Below, in pieces: positions 17,403 to 25,138 of a DNA stretch of 64,000 bases. A program made the translations under genes and the position numbers. A model generated the notes under the pieces. The model was not told the DNA's origin. It saw nothing but the letters and a program-made list of their open reading frames with translations, and ran no database searches. The DNA comes from Nocardia vaccinii NBRC 15922. GTDB lineage: Bacteria; Actinomycetota; Actinomycetes; Mycobacteriales; Mycobacteriaceae. How positions within the stretch are numbered: the first letter of the stretch is position 1; each line of letters begins with the position of its first letter. The stretch is from contig NZ_BDCC01000020.1 in assembly GCF_001613305.1 (NCBI RefSeq), positions 62,001 through 126,000 on the forward strand, given 5' to 3'.

Positions 17403-18308
17403 ATGCGAACGGGATACGAGCTGTCGCATCTGGCGGCCCTGGAGGCCGAATCGGTGCATATCTTCCGCGAGGTCGCGGCGACTTTCGAAAGACCGGTGCT
17501 GCTGTTCTCGGGCGGTAAGGATTCGGCCGTGATGCTGGAACTCGCGCGCAAGGCGTTCTGGCCCGCGCCGCTGCCGTTCACGCTGCTGCACATCGACACC
17601 GGTCACAACTTCGACGAGGTGATCGAGTTTCGTGACCGCGCTGCGGAACGGGCCGGGGCCCGGCTGCTGGTGGCGCGGGTACAGGATGATATCGATGCCG
17701 GCCGGGTGCACGAGCGTCCGGGCGAGACGCGCAACCGGCTGCAGACCACGACCCTGCTGCGCGCGATCGGCGAATACCGCTTCGACGCGGTCTTCGGCGG
17801 GGCGCGACGCGACGAGGAGAAGGCGCGGGCCAAGGAACGGGTGTTCAGCTTCCGCGACGAATTCGGTGCGTGGGAACCGCGGGCGCAGCGTCCGGAGATC
17901 TGGAATCTCTACAACGGCAGACACCGTGCGGGCGAGCACATCCGGGTGTTCCCGCTGTCGAATTGGACCGAACTGGATATCTGGGAGTACATCGACCGGG
18001 AGGCGGTGGACCTGCCCTCGCTGTACTACGCGCATCGGCGGCGGGTCTTCCAGCGCGACGGAATGCTGTTGGCCGACAACCGCTTCCTGACCCCGCGCGC
18101 GGACGAGCCGATTTTCGAGGCGACCGTGCGCTTCCGCACCGTCGGCGATGCGACCTGCACCGGGTGTGTGGAGAGCGAGGCCGCCGATCCGGCCGCCGTG
18201 ATCGCCGAGACCGCCGTCACCCGGCTGACCGAACGCGGTGCGACGCGCGCCGACGACCGGATCTCCGAGTCCGGCATGGAGGACCGCAAGCGGGAAGGCT
18301 ACTTCTGA
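17403..18308 (+). CDS. cysD: Sulfate adenylyltransferase subunit 2
   Basis: Small catalytic subunit of ATP sulfurylase: ATP plus sulfate to adenosine 5'-phosphosulfate (APS). The 301-residue protein has the PP-loop [10 protein letters not shown] at 36-45, [32 protein letters not shown], and [15 protein letters not shown], all standard for CysD, and ends [10 protein letters not shown]. The ATG at 17403 is preceded by GAGAAG. Its stop overlaps the start of a short mini-ORF (TGATG), which in turn overlaps cysN/C, so all three should be translationally coupled. Confidence 0.93.
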   Translation: MRTGYELSHLAALEAESVHIFREVAATFERPVLLFSGGKDSAVMLELARKAFWPAPLPFTLLHIDTGHNFDEVIEFRDRAAERAGARLLVARVQDDIDAGRVHERPGETRNRLQTTTLLRAIGEYRFDAVFGGARRDEEKARAKERVFSFRDEFGAWEPRAQRPEIWNLYNGRHRAGEHIRVFPLSNWTELDIWEYIDREAVDLPSLYYAHRRRVFQRDGMLLADNRFLTPRADEPIFEATVRFRTVGDATCTGCVESEAADPAAVIAETAVTRLTERGATRADDRISESGMEDRKREGYF

Positions 18309-18421
18309 TGAGCGCCAGGCATGTTGGTGGACCGAGCGCGCAGCACGGTGTCGATGCTCGGTCGCGGGACCGGATTCACGAGGCCGGCGCGGAGGATCGC
18401 AAGCGAGAGGGCTACTTCTGA
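18308..18421 (+). CDS. 37-codon coupling mini-ORF carrying a diverged copy of the cysD tail
   Basis: ATG at 18308 overlaps the cysD stop by one base (TGATG) and its own TGA at 18419-18421 overlaps the cysN/C ATG in the same way. The last 17 residues, [17 protein letters not shown], mirror the cysD ending [17 protein letters not shown], with both synonymous and missense differences at DNA level. The first 20 residues are unrelated to anything I know. It looks like an imperfect duplication that kept the stop/start overlap, so its translation may serve only to pass ribosomes to cysN/C. Protein function is doubtful. Confidence 0.6.
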   Translation: MSARHVGGPSAQHGVDARSRDRIHEAGAEDRKREGYF

Positions 18422-20400
18422 TGAGCCGCAATCTGTTACGGCTGGCGACCGCGGGCAGCGTCGACGACGGCAAGTCCACGCTGATCGGTCGTCTGCTCTA
18501 CGACTCCAAGAGCCTGTTCAGCGATCAACTCGCGGCGATCGAGCGGGTCAGCGCGCAACGCGGCGACGGGGCGGCGGATCTGGCACTGGTGACCGACGGG
18601 CTGCGCGCGGAACGCGAGCAGGGCATCACGATCGACGTCGCCTACCGCTACTTCGCCACGCCGCGCAGGAAATTCATCATCGCCGACACACCGGGCCATG
18701 TGCAGTACACCCGGAACATGGTGACCGGCGCGTCCACCGCCGATCTGGCGCTGATCCTGATCGACGCGCGCAAGGGCGTGGTCGAGCAGACCCGCAGGCA
18801 CGCCTTCCTCGCCGCGCTGCTGGGCGTCCCGCATCTGGTGGTCTGCGTCAACAAGATGGACCTGCTGGATTTCTCGCCGGAGCGATTCGACGAGATCCGG
18901 TCGGAATTCGCCGATTTCGCCGCGAAGCTGACCGTCGGCGATCTGAGTTTCGTCCCGGTGTCGGCGCTGCTGGGCGATAACGTGGTCGAGGCGTCCACGC
19001 GGATGCCGTGGTACCGGGGTCCGGCGTTGCTGGCTCACCTCGAGGATGTGCACATCGCCTCGGACCGCAACCTGATCGACGCCCGACTGCCGGTGCAGTA
19101 CGTGCTGCGGTCCGGCATGAGCGGGTCAGGGCCGGAGGCGGCAGCGGAGCGTCACCACGCAGGCCCGCCGCTCATGCCCGATGGACACGGCATGAGCGGG
19201 TCGGGGCCGGAGGCGGCAGCGGAGCGTCACCACGCAGGCCCCCCGCTCATGCCCCATGAAACTGTGGGCGAACCGCGCAGCTATGCCGGGACGGTCGCGG
19301 GCGGCATATTCAAACCGGGTGACGAGGTCGTGGTGTTGCCGTCCGGGCGGACCAGCCGGGTCGCGCGGATCTGGGGTCCGGGCGGGACCAAGGTGGACGA
19401 GGCGTTCACCGGAATGGCCGTCTCGCTGGCGCTGGAGGACGAACTCGACGTCGGTCGCGGAGATATGCTCGCGCGTCCGGGCAATCGGCCGCACATCGAT
19501 CGGGAGATCGATGCGACGGTGTGCTGGTTCGACGACGAGGCGGAGCTGCGGCCCGGTGCGGACTACACCATCCGCACCGCCGCCCAGTCCGCGCGAGTGC
19601 GGGTGAGCGGACTGGACTATCGCCTGGACGTGAACACCCTGCATCGCGTCGAGGACGCGGAAGCCCTGTCGCTCAACGATATCGGCCGCGTCCGGCTGCG
19701 GAGCCGGACGCCGCTGATGTTCGATCCGTATCGTGACAACCGCCGCACCGGCAGTTTCATCCTGATCGACGAGGTGACCAACCGGACGGTCGCCGCGGGC
19801 ATGATCCTCGCGCGCGAGACCGGGCGGCGCGAGGACATCGTCTGGCACAGTTCGGCGGTCGAGCGCGCGGAGCGCGCCAGTGCCGGGGCGACCCTGTGGC
19901 TGACCGGGCTGTCGGGTTCCGGGAAATCCACGATCGCGGTGGAGTTGGAACGGCGACTGGTGAATTCGGGTCGTCCGGCCTATCTGCTCGACGGCGATAA
20001 TCTGCGGCACGGCCTGAACGCGGATCTGGGTTTCTCCGATGCGGATCGCCGGGAGAACATCCGGCGGGTCGCCGAGGTCGCCGCCCTGTTCGCCGATGCC
20101 GGTGTGGTGGTGATCGTTTCGCTGATCAGCCCGTTCGCCGAGCAACGTGAGCAGGCGCGGCAGGTGCACGCGGATCGGGGGCTGCCATTCGGTGAGATCT
20201 TCGTCGACACGCCCCTGGAACTGTGTGAGAGCCGCGATCCCAAGGGTCTGTACGCGCGGGCGCGGGCCGGGGAGATCCGTGATTTCACCGGAATCGACTC
20301 GCCGTACGAACGCCCCGAACATGCCGATGTCGTCATCACTCCCGAGGACGGCACACCGGCCGAGGTCGCCACTCGCATTCTCGACTCGCTGCGACCGTAG
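18421..20400 (+). CDS. cysNC: Bifunctional sulfate adenylyltransferase GTPase subunit / APS kinase
   Basis: Makes PAPS: the N-terminal GTPase part drives ATP sulfurylase with CysD, and the C-terminal kinase phosphorylates APS. The 659-residue protein has G1 [14 protein letters not shown] at 13-26, [12 protein letters not shown] and NKMDLLDF, an EF-Tu-like beta-barrel region, and from about 480 the APS kinase with P-loop [28 protein letters not shown] and [20 protein letters not shown]. Residues 233-282 are odd: two 25-residue copies of [20 protein letters not shown] plus linker are inserted in frame in the first barrel loop, between QYVLRSG and [13 protein letters not shown]. They come from a DNA repeat also found at the SDR start. 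Confidence 0.93.
   Translation: MSRNLLRLATAGSVDDGKSTLIGRLLYDSKSLFSDQLAAIERVSAQRGDGAADLALVTDGLRAEREQGITIDVAYRYFATPRRKFIIADTPGHVQYTRNMVTGASTADLALILIDARKGVVEQTRRHAFLAALLGVPHLVVCVNKMDLLDFSPERFDEIRSEFADFAAKLTVGDLSFVPVSALLGDNVVEASTRMPWYRGPALLAHLEDVHIASDRNLIDARLPVQYVLRSGMSGSGPEAAAERHHAGPPLMPDGHGMSGSGPEAAAERHHAGPPLMPHETVGEPRSYAGTVAGGIFKPGDEVVVLPSGRTSRVARIWGPGGTKVDEAFTGMAVSLALEDELDVGRGDMLARPGNRPHIDREIDATVCWFDDEAELRPGADYTIRTAAQSARVRVSGLDYRLDVNTLHRVEDAEALSLNDIGRVRLRSRTPLMFDPYRDNRRTGSFILIDEVTNRTVAAGMILARETGRREDIVWHSSAVERAERASAGATLWLTGLSGSGKSTIAVELERRLVNSGRPAYLLDGDNLRHGLNADLGFSDADRRENIRRVAEVAALFADAGVVVIVSLISPFAEQREQARQVHADRGLPFGEIFVDTPLELCESRDPKGLYARARAGEIRDFTGIDSPYERPEHADVVITPEDGTPAEVATRILDSLRP
19117..19266 (+). 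repeat. Two tandem 75-bp repeat units inside cysNC
   Basis: Copies start at 19117 and 19192. Each has a 59-bp core, from ATGAGCGGG to CCGCTCAT, whose ends are inverted (ATGAGCGG / CCGCTCAT), plus a 16-bp linker (the first GCCCGATGGACACGGC). The 75-bp period keeps the reading frame and adds 25 amino acids per copy. The cores differ at two or three positions only. The same unit occurs at 21656. Confidence 0.85.
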
Positions 20401-20447
20401 CAGCGGCACACCGTAATTCCCGACGATAACGACGAATCAGGAATCGA

Positions 20448-21659
20448 ATGGACAACCCACCCGCAGAGGCGAACACACCACCCGAACCGCCGCTCACCGA
20501 GCCGTTCCAGGCCGCGATCGCCGAGGCCGAACGATTGGTGGCCGCGGCCGATTTCATCGACAGCGAGGAAGATCTCGCCGAGGGGTACGAATATCTCGCC
20601 GGGAGTATCGCCGCGGTACTGCAGCTGTCCGGGGTGCACGGCACGAGCCATCCGCAGTTCGTCATCTCGACCGGCCCGTACACCAAGATGGGCCTGGACA
20701 ATCCGGATACGCTCTACTACCACGCGAATATCGAACCCGGCGCGGAATATCTGCTCACCGGCACCCGCGGCAGCACGGTGGACCTGAGTTTCCAGGTGCT
20801 GAGGGGTGATTACACCGCCAGCGATGTCCCCAACGGTGACGACGCGTTCGACGACCGCCGCCTGCAGATCGACGCGGACGGTGGATATCAGTTGCGATTC
20901 GGGCCGCCGAAGGAGGATCCGGGGCCGAATTACTTCGTCCTCGGTGAGGGCGGCTCGATGCTGGCCGTGCGCGAGGTGTACGGCGACTGGGCGAACGAGC
21001 GCAAGGGAACCATTCGCATCGAGCGCGTGGACACCATCGGAACCGCCCCTGCCGCAGCGGATCTGGATCGGTTGCGCAAGCGTTATCGGGCCGCGGCGCG
21101 CGCACTGGTGCAGCGCATCCACACCTGGTTCAACTTTCCCAAGTGGTTCTATCTGGACCTGCCGGTCAATACGCTGACCGAACCCCGGCTCACCCCGGGC
21201 GGACTCAGCACGCAGTACTCCTCGGTCGGGCATTTCGATCTGGCCGAGGACCAGGCGCTGTTGATCACGGTGCCGAAATCCGATGCGCCCTACCAGGGTT
21301 TCCAGCTCGGCAGCCGCTGGTATATCTCGCTGGATTACGTCAACCACCAGACCAGCCTGAACAGCGCTCAGGCGCAGGTGGACCCGGACGGCATGATCCG
21401 CATGGTGGTTTCGGCGCGCAACCCGGGTGTCGCCAACTGGATCGAGACCACCGGACGGCGGCGCGGCATCCTGCAGTTCCGCTGGCAGCGTGTCGATCGG
21501 GCGATCACTCCCGCCGACGGGCCCGCCATCCAGGTGCTCGCACTGGACGAGGTCGCCGCGCACCTGCCGTACCACGAGTCGAACAAGATCGATGAGAGTG
21601 GTTGGCGGGCACGGATTGCCGAGCGGCAACGGGCCTTCGCGGACAGGATGCCGGCATGA
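20448..21659 (+). CDS. DUF1214-like protein of the sulfation cassette
   Basis: A 403-residue cytoplasmic protein without signal or membrane segments. The C-terminal third (GSRWYISLDYVNHQTSLNSA, MIRMVVSARNPGVANWIET, RRGILQFRWQRV) fits the DUF1214 pattern of NxW-containing proteins; the first part has TGPYTKMGLDNPDTLYYHA. No enzymatic motif is evident. From memory it resembles M. tuberculosis Rv3531c, which neighbours an SDR (Rv3530c) and a sulfotransferase (Rv3529c); the same trio occurs here in the same order. ATG at 20448 has AGGAAT 3-8 nt upstream, 47 bp after cysNC. Its stop overlaps the SDR start (ATGA). Confidence 0.7.
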   Translation: MDNPPAEANTPPEPPLTEPFQAAIAEAERLVAAADFIDSEEDLAEGYEYLAGSIAAVLQLSGVHGTSHPQFVISTGPYTKMGLDNPDTLYYHANIEPGAEYLLTGTRGSTVDLSFQVLRGDYTASDVPNGDDAFDDRRLQIDADGGYQLRFGPPKEDPGPNYFVLGEGGSMLAVREVYGDWANERKGTIRIERVDTIGTAPAAADLDRLRKRYRAAARALVQRIHTWFNFPKWFYLDLPVNTLTEPRLTPGGLSTQYSSVGHFDLAEDQALLITVPKSDAPYQGFQLGSRWYISLDYVNHQTSLNSAQAQVDPDGMIRMVVSARNPGVANWIETTGRRRGILQFRWQRVDRAITPADGPAIQVLALDEVAAHLPYHESNKIDESGWRARIAERQRAFADRMPA

Positions 21660-21805
21660 GCGGGCCGGGGCCGGAGGCGGCAGCGGAGCGTTCCCACGCA
21701 GGCCCCCCGCTCATGCCCGGTGAACACAGCATGAGCGGGTCGGGGCCGGAGGCGGCAGCGGAGCGTCACCATGCAGGCGCCCCGGTCGTGCCCAGCGGCC
21801 CCAGC
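21656..21805 (+). repeat. Two tandem 75-bp repeat units at the DUF1214-SDR junction
   Basis: Copies start at 21656 and 21731, again 59-bp cores with a 16-bp linker (GCCCGGTGAACACAGC, close to the linker inside cysNC). The last core is decayed at its 3' end (GGTCGTG instead of GCTCATG). The first ATG overlaps the upstream TGA and the array ends exactly at the SDR's own ATG. Confidence 0.85.
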
Positions 21806-22582
21806 ATGCTGCTCGCCGGCAAGGTGGTCGTGGTCAGCGGCGTAGGGCCGGGGCTGGGACGGTCGATCTGCCTGCAGGCCGCGGCGCAGGGCGCCAAGGT
21901 CGTACTCGCCGCTCGGACCGCATCGCGGCTGGCCGAGGTGGCCGCGGAGGTGGAGGCGATCGGCGGTACGACGTTGAGTGTGCCGACCGACATCACCGAC
22001 GACGCCGCGGTCGCGACTCTGATCACCCGCACGGTCGAAACCTTCGGACGGGTGGACGCGCTGGTGAACAACGCGTTCTCGGTGCCGTCGATGAAACCGC
22101 TGGAGCGCACCGACTTCCAGCAGATCCGTGACAGCGTCGAACTCACCGTGCTGGGCGGATTGCGGGTGACCAAGGCGTTCACCGACGAACTGGCCAAGAC
22201 CGGGGGCTCGGTGGTGATGATCAATTCGATGGTGCTGCGCCACTCCGAACCCCGTTACGGCAGTTACAAAGTCGCCAAGGCGGCATTGCTGGCTATGTCG
22301 CAGACATTGGCGACCGAGCTGGGGGACAAGGGAATTCGCATCAATACCGTCGCACCCGGATATATCTGGAGTGATCAGCTGAAATGGTACTTCGGCGAGG
22401 TCGCGAAGAAATACGGCATCACCGCCGAGCAGGTCTACGAGCAGACCGCCAGTCGTTCGGATCTGAAGCGACTGCCCGAACCCGACGAAATCGCCCGCGC
22501 GGTGGTGTTCTTCGCCTCCGACTGGTCCAGCGCCATCACCGGCCAGACCCTCGATGTCAACTGCGGCGAATACCACTCTTGA
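21656..22582 (+). CDS. Short-chain dehydrogenase/reductase with repeat-encoded N-terminal extension
   Basis: An NAD(P)-dependent SDR of 308 residues. The usual protein begins at MLLAGKVVVVSGVGPGLGRS (ATG 21806, 258 aa), with cofactor loop SGVGPGLG, NNAF in place of NNAG, catalytic Ser in INSMVL, YGSYKVAK as the YxxxK motif and APGYIWSD after it. Fifty extra codons in front, from the ATG at 21656 that overlaps the DUF1214 stop (ATGA), are two copies of the 75-bp repeat also found in cysNC. Either start may be used. It probably oxidises or reduces the alcohol or ketone of the molecule that the next gene sulfates; this is inference from context. Confidence 0.85.
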   Translation: MSGPGPEAAAERSHAGPPLMPGEHSMSGSGPEAAAERHHAGAPVVPSGPSMLLAGKVVVVSGVGPGLGRSICLQAAAQGAKVVLAARTASRLAEVAAEVEAIGGTTLSVPTDITDDAAVATLITRTVETFGRVDALVNNAFSVPSMKPLERTDFQQIRDSVELTVLGGLRVTKAFTDELAKTGGSVVMINSMVLRHSEPRYGSYKVAKAALLAMSQTLATELGDKGIRINTVAPGYIWSDQLKWYFGEVAKKYGITAEQVYEQTASRSDLKRLPEPDEIARAVVFFASDWSSAITGQTLDVNCGEYHS

Positions 22583-22598
22583 AGGAATCGAAGAACAT

Positions 22599-23732
22599 AT
22601 GACCCTACGTACCGACGTCGGCACGATCGAGGATCTGCACGCCTCGGCGACGAAAGCCTGCGGGCTGACCGATTTCGGGCCCGACGACTACACCGAGGCG
22701 CTGGGGGTGCTGCTGGAGTCGTATCGGCGCGATGCCGATCTGACCGAATTCGGCAGTAAGATGAACCGCTATTTCCTGCGCGGGGCGCTGGTGGCCCGCG
22801 CGTTGAGCGAGGCATCCTGGAAGGCCCATCCCGAGTACGTCGAAACCCCGATAACCAGGCCGATATTCGTGACCGGGCTGCCCCGCACCGGTACGACCGC
22901 ACTGCACCGGCTACTCGCCGCCGATCCGCGGCATCAGGCCCTGGAGATGTGGCTCACCGAATATCCGCAGCCGCGTCCGCCGCGCGAAACCTGGTCGCAG
23001 AACCCGATATTCCGGCAGATCGACGCCGGATTCGCGCAGCACCACGTGGAGAATCCGGAATTCATGGGCCTGCACTACATGTCCGCGGCCGAGGTCGAGG
23101 AGTGCTGGCAGCTGTTGCGGCAGACCGCGAAATCCATCGCCTACGAGAGCCTTGCCTGGCTGCCGACCTATTCGCAGTGGCTGCAACGCCAGGACTGGAC
23201 GAACGCCTACGGCCGGCACCGCGAGAATCTGCAACTGATCGGGCTCGGTGACCAGCGGCGCTGGATCCTGAAGAATCCCAGCCACCTGTTCGCCCTGGAC
23301 GCGCTGCTGAAGGTGTATCCGGACGCGCTGATCATCCAGACCCACCGTGACCCGGTGACCGTGCTGGCCTCCTCCTGCAGCCTGTCCGAACACGCCACCA
23401 AGGGATGGTCGAACACCTTCTCCGGCAAGCGGATCGGGGAATCGCAGCTGGAGCTGTGGTCGCGCGGGTTGCGCGAATTCACCGCCGCGCGCGAGCGGCA
23501 CGACGCGGCGCAGTTCATCGACGTCGACTTCGCCGATCTGCGCGCGGATCCGCTCGGCACGATCGAGTCGATCTACCGGCGGTTCGGCATCGAATTCACC
23601 GACGCCGCCAGGGCGGCCATGACCGCCCTGGACGAGGAGAGCCGCAGCGGGGACCGCAAACCCGCGCACCGGTACGAGCTGGCCGATTACGGGCTCACCG
23701 AGGATCAGGTCAGGGCGCACTTCCCGGGCTGA
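22599..23732 (+). CDS. PAPS-dependent sulfotransferase family protein
   Basis: A 377-residue sulfotransferase (Sulfotransfer_3 type) that should move sulfate from PAPS to an acceptor hydroxyl. The 5'-phosphosulfate loop is PIFVTGLPRTGTTALHRLL at about 84-102, and the 3'-phosphate region is IIQTHRDPVTVLASSCSL at about 244-261. It has no signal peptide. ATG at 22599 has GAAGGA 12 nt upstream, 16 nt after the SDR stop; an ATG at 22554 inside the SDR is an alternative but lies before the ribosome site. The acceptor is unknown; M. tuberculosis Rv3529c is, from memory, the nearest type. A hairpin closes the operon. Confidence 0.87.
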   Translation: MTLRTDVGTIEDLHASATKACGLTDFGPDDYTEALGVLLESYRRDADLTEFGSKMNRYFLRGALVARALSEASWKAHPEYVETPITRPIFVTGLPRTGTTALHRLLAADPRHQALEMWLTEYPQPRPPRETWSQNPIFRQIDAGFAQHHVENPEFMGLHYMSAAEVEECWQLLRQTAKSIAYESLAWLPTYSQWLQRQDWTNAYGRHRENLQLIGLGDQRRWILKNPSHLFALDALLKVYPDALIIQTHRDPVTVLASSCSLSEHATKGWSNTFSGKRIGESQLELWSRGLREFTAARERHDAAQFIDVDFADLRADPLGTIESIYRRFGIEFTDAARAAMTALDEESRSGDRKPAHRYELADYGLTEDQVRAHFPG

Positions 23733-23746
23733 TCCACGGGTTCGGC

Positions 23747-23775
23747 GCGGCGCGGACCCGGATGGTCCGCGCCGC
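23747..23775 (+). terminator. Hairpin ending the sulfation operon
   Basis: GCGGCGCGGACC-type stem: 12 paired bases (23747-23758 with 23764-23775) around loop CGGAT, 15 nt after the sulfotransferase stop. No T tract. Confidence 0.55.
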
Positions 23776-23881
23776 CGCGACCCGCCCACCGGCGATGATC
23801 GTTTTGGCGTGTCCAGCGGATATCGCCTAAGTTCCGAAATCGCCTTTGTTGTGGGCGGATTCGGGGCCGGAGGACATTGTG

Positions 23882-24805
23882 GTGAGTGAGGCTGTGCGTG
23901 ACGAGGTCAATATCGTCATCTTCCGGTACGGCGATTCCGGGAAGATGGCCGATACGACCGTTCCGGTGCTGGTCGAGGACGGGTACCGGCAGGCCTGGCG
24001 GACGGTGATCCGCCAGCACGGGATGACCGCCGAATCGGTCACCGGCATCGCCTCGGACTGGGCGCCCACCGAGGCGGACGAGACATTCCTGCGCAAGAAC
24101 TTCCCGAACCTGCGGGAGGTCTCCGCGGCGTTCAGCCGGCCCGAACCGGACGGCTGGGATCAAGCCCTGGCCGCTGCGGAGCGGGCCCGGCAGGAGGCCG
24201 AGCGGCAGCTCGAGCAGGAGGAGTTGCAGCGCGCGAATCGGTCCGATCGTGAAGCCGGTTCGGATGAGCCGCTGATGATTCCGATGTTGCGCACCGCGTC
24301 CGAGCCGCCGCCGCTGATGGCCTCCCGCGAGCTGATTCCCGGGCAGCTGTATGTCGTGGTCGCGGGTGTCGCACCGACGCCGCAGGGCTCGCTCGGCATG
24401 CACTGGGTGCTCGAAAAGCAGGTGCAGGACGCGGGTTTCACGTTCGAGGACGTGCTCGCGGAGGCCAACGCGAACCTGGGCGAGGGTCTGCGCACGGTCC
24501 TGCGCGGGGAATCCGCCCGCGAACGCGTCGTGCACTTCCAGGGCGTCGACTCACGCCACCTGCCCGCCGCCGCGCTGGCCATTCCCGGCTTCACCGCTCG
24601 GGTGGCCGGCCTGATCGGCGGCGACCGTTTCGTCGCGGCCTTCCCGTGCGAGGACCACCTCTACTTCGCCCGAGCCGATTCCGATGCCGCGGGCGTCCTT
24701 GCTGATCTGGTCCGCGAGCCACACGAATGCGGTTCGGACCTCACCCCCACCGTCGTACTGCTCGAGCCCGCCGGTATGCGCGTCCTGGTCCAGTTCCCGC
24801 GCTGA
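23882..24805 (+). CDS. Uncharacterised protein with charged central helix
   Basis: Not firmly recognised. The 307-residue protein starts MSEAVRDEVNIVIFRYGDSG (GTG 23882, with GGAGGA 7 nt upstream; GTG 23879 is too close). Residues about 80-120 form a Glu/Arg/Ala-rich helix (AERARQEAERQLEQEELQ). The C-terminal domain, from about 145, has QLYVVVAGVAPTPQGSLGMH, then GGDRFVAAFPCEDHLYFARA, which recalls the DUF1444 (YtpQ) pattern, but this is a weak match by eye. No signal peptide or membrane segment. It stands alone behind the sulfation operon terminator and may be unrelated to it. Confidence 0.6.
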   Translation: MSEAVRDEVNIVIFRYGDSGKMADTTVPVLVEDGYRQAWRTVIRQHGMTAESVTGIASDWAPTEADETFLRKNFPNLREVSAAFSRPEPDGWDQALAAAERARQEAERQLEQEELQRANRSDREAGSDEPLMIPMLRTASEPPPLMASRELIPGQLYVVVAGVAPTPQGSLGMHWVLEKQVQDAGFTFEDVLAEANANLGEGLRTVLRGESARERVVHFQGVDSRHLPAAALAIPGFTARVAGLIGGDRFVAAFPCEDHLYFARADSDAAGVLADLVREPHECGSDLTPTVVLLEPAGMRVLVQFPR

Positions 24806-25138
24806 CGTCGCAGCAGTTGCAGCCGATCACCGCGGCGCGCGGCGTCGCGCTGGCAGGGGCGCGTTCGTTCAGCACCCATTCAAATGCGCTGGATATAGAT
24901 CTGCACCTGCGCATTTCGCCGGAGCTTTTCCTCGAGCGGTTTCCCCCCCGGGCGACAACGTTCTCGCTCATCGACTGCCGGCGTTCTCACGACCGGGCAA
25001 GTCTCGATAGCGCCTCGCCGAAGGTTTCTACCCGGCCGGGGGCGGTATCCGGCCGGTCACGACATCCGCGGGATCGCCTGTGTGACAGCGGTTCCGTGCG
25101 CCGCCCTGCGGCCGAGGCAATCGGCTCGAGCGCGGTGG
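24806..25138. other. 333-bp convergent gap
   Basis: Between the unknown protein and the alpha/beta hydrolase, which converge. I see no gene; frames lack motifs. It holds one less GC-rich patch around 24880-24910 (CAAATGCGCTGGATATAGAT). Confidence 0.35.

Noticed and set aside
18238-18420. N-terminal extension of CysN from within cysD
   Set aside because: The frame is open from 18238, but it overlaps cysD out of frame, and CysN homology begins at the ATG at 18421, [20 protein letters not shown].
19117-19266. Misassembly or tandem artefact in cysNC
   Set aside because: The two copies differ in sequence and linker, and a second, further diverged pair lies at 21656, so the repeat is real.
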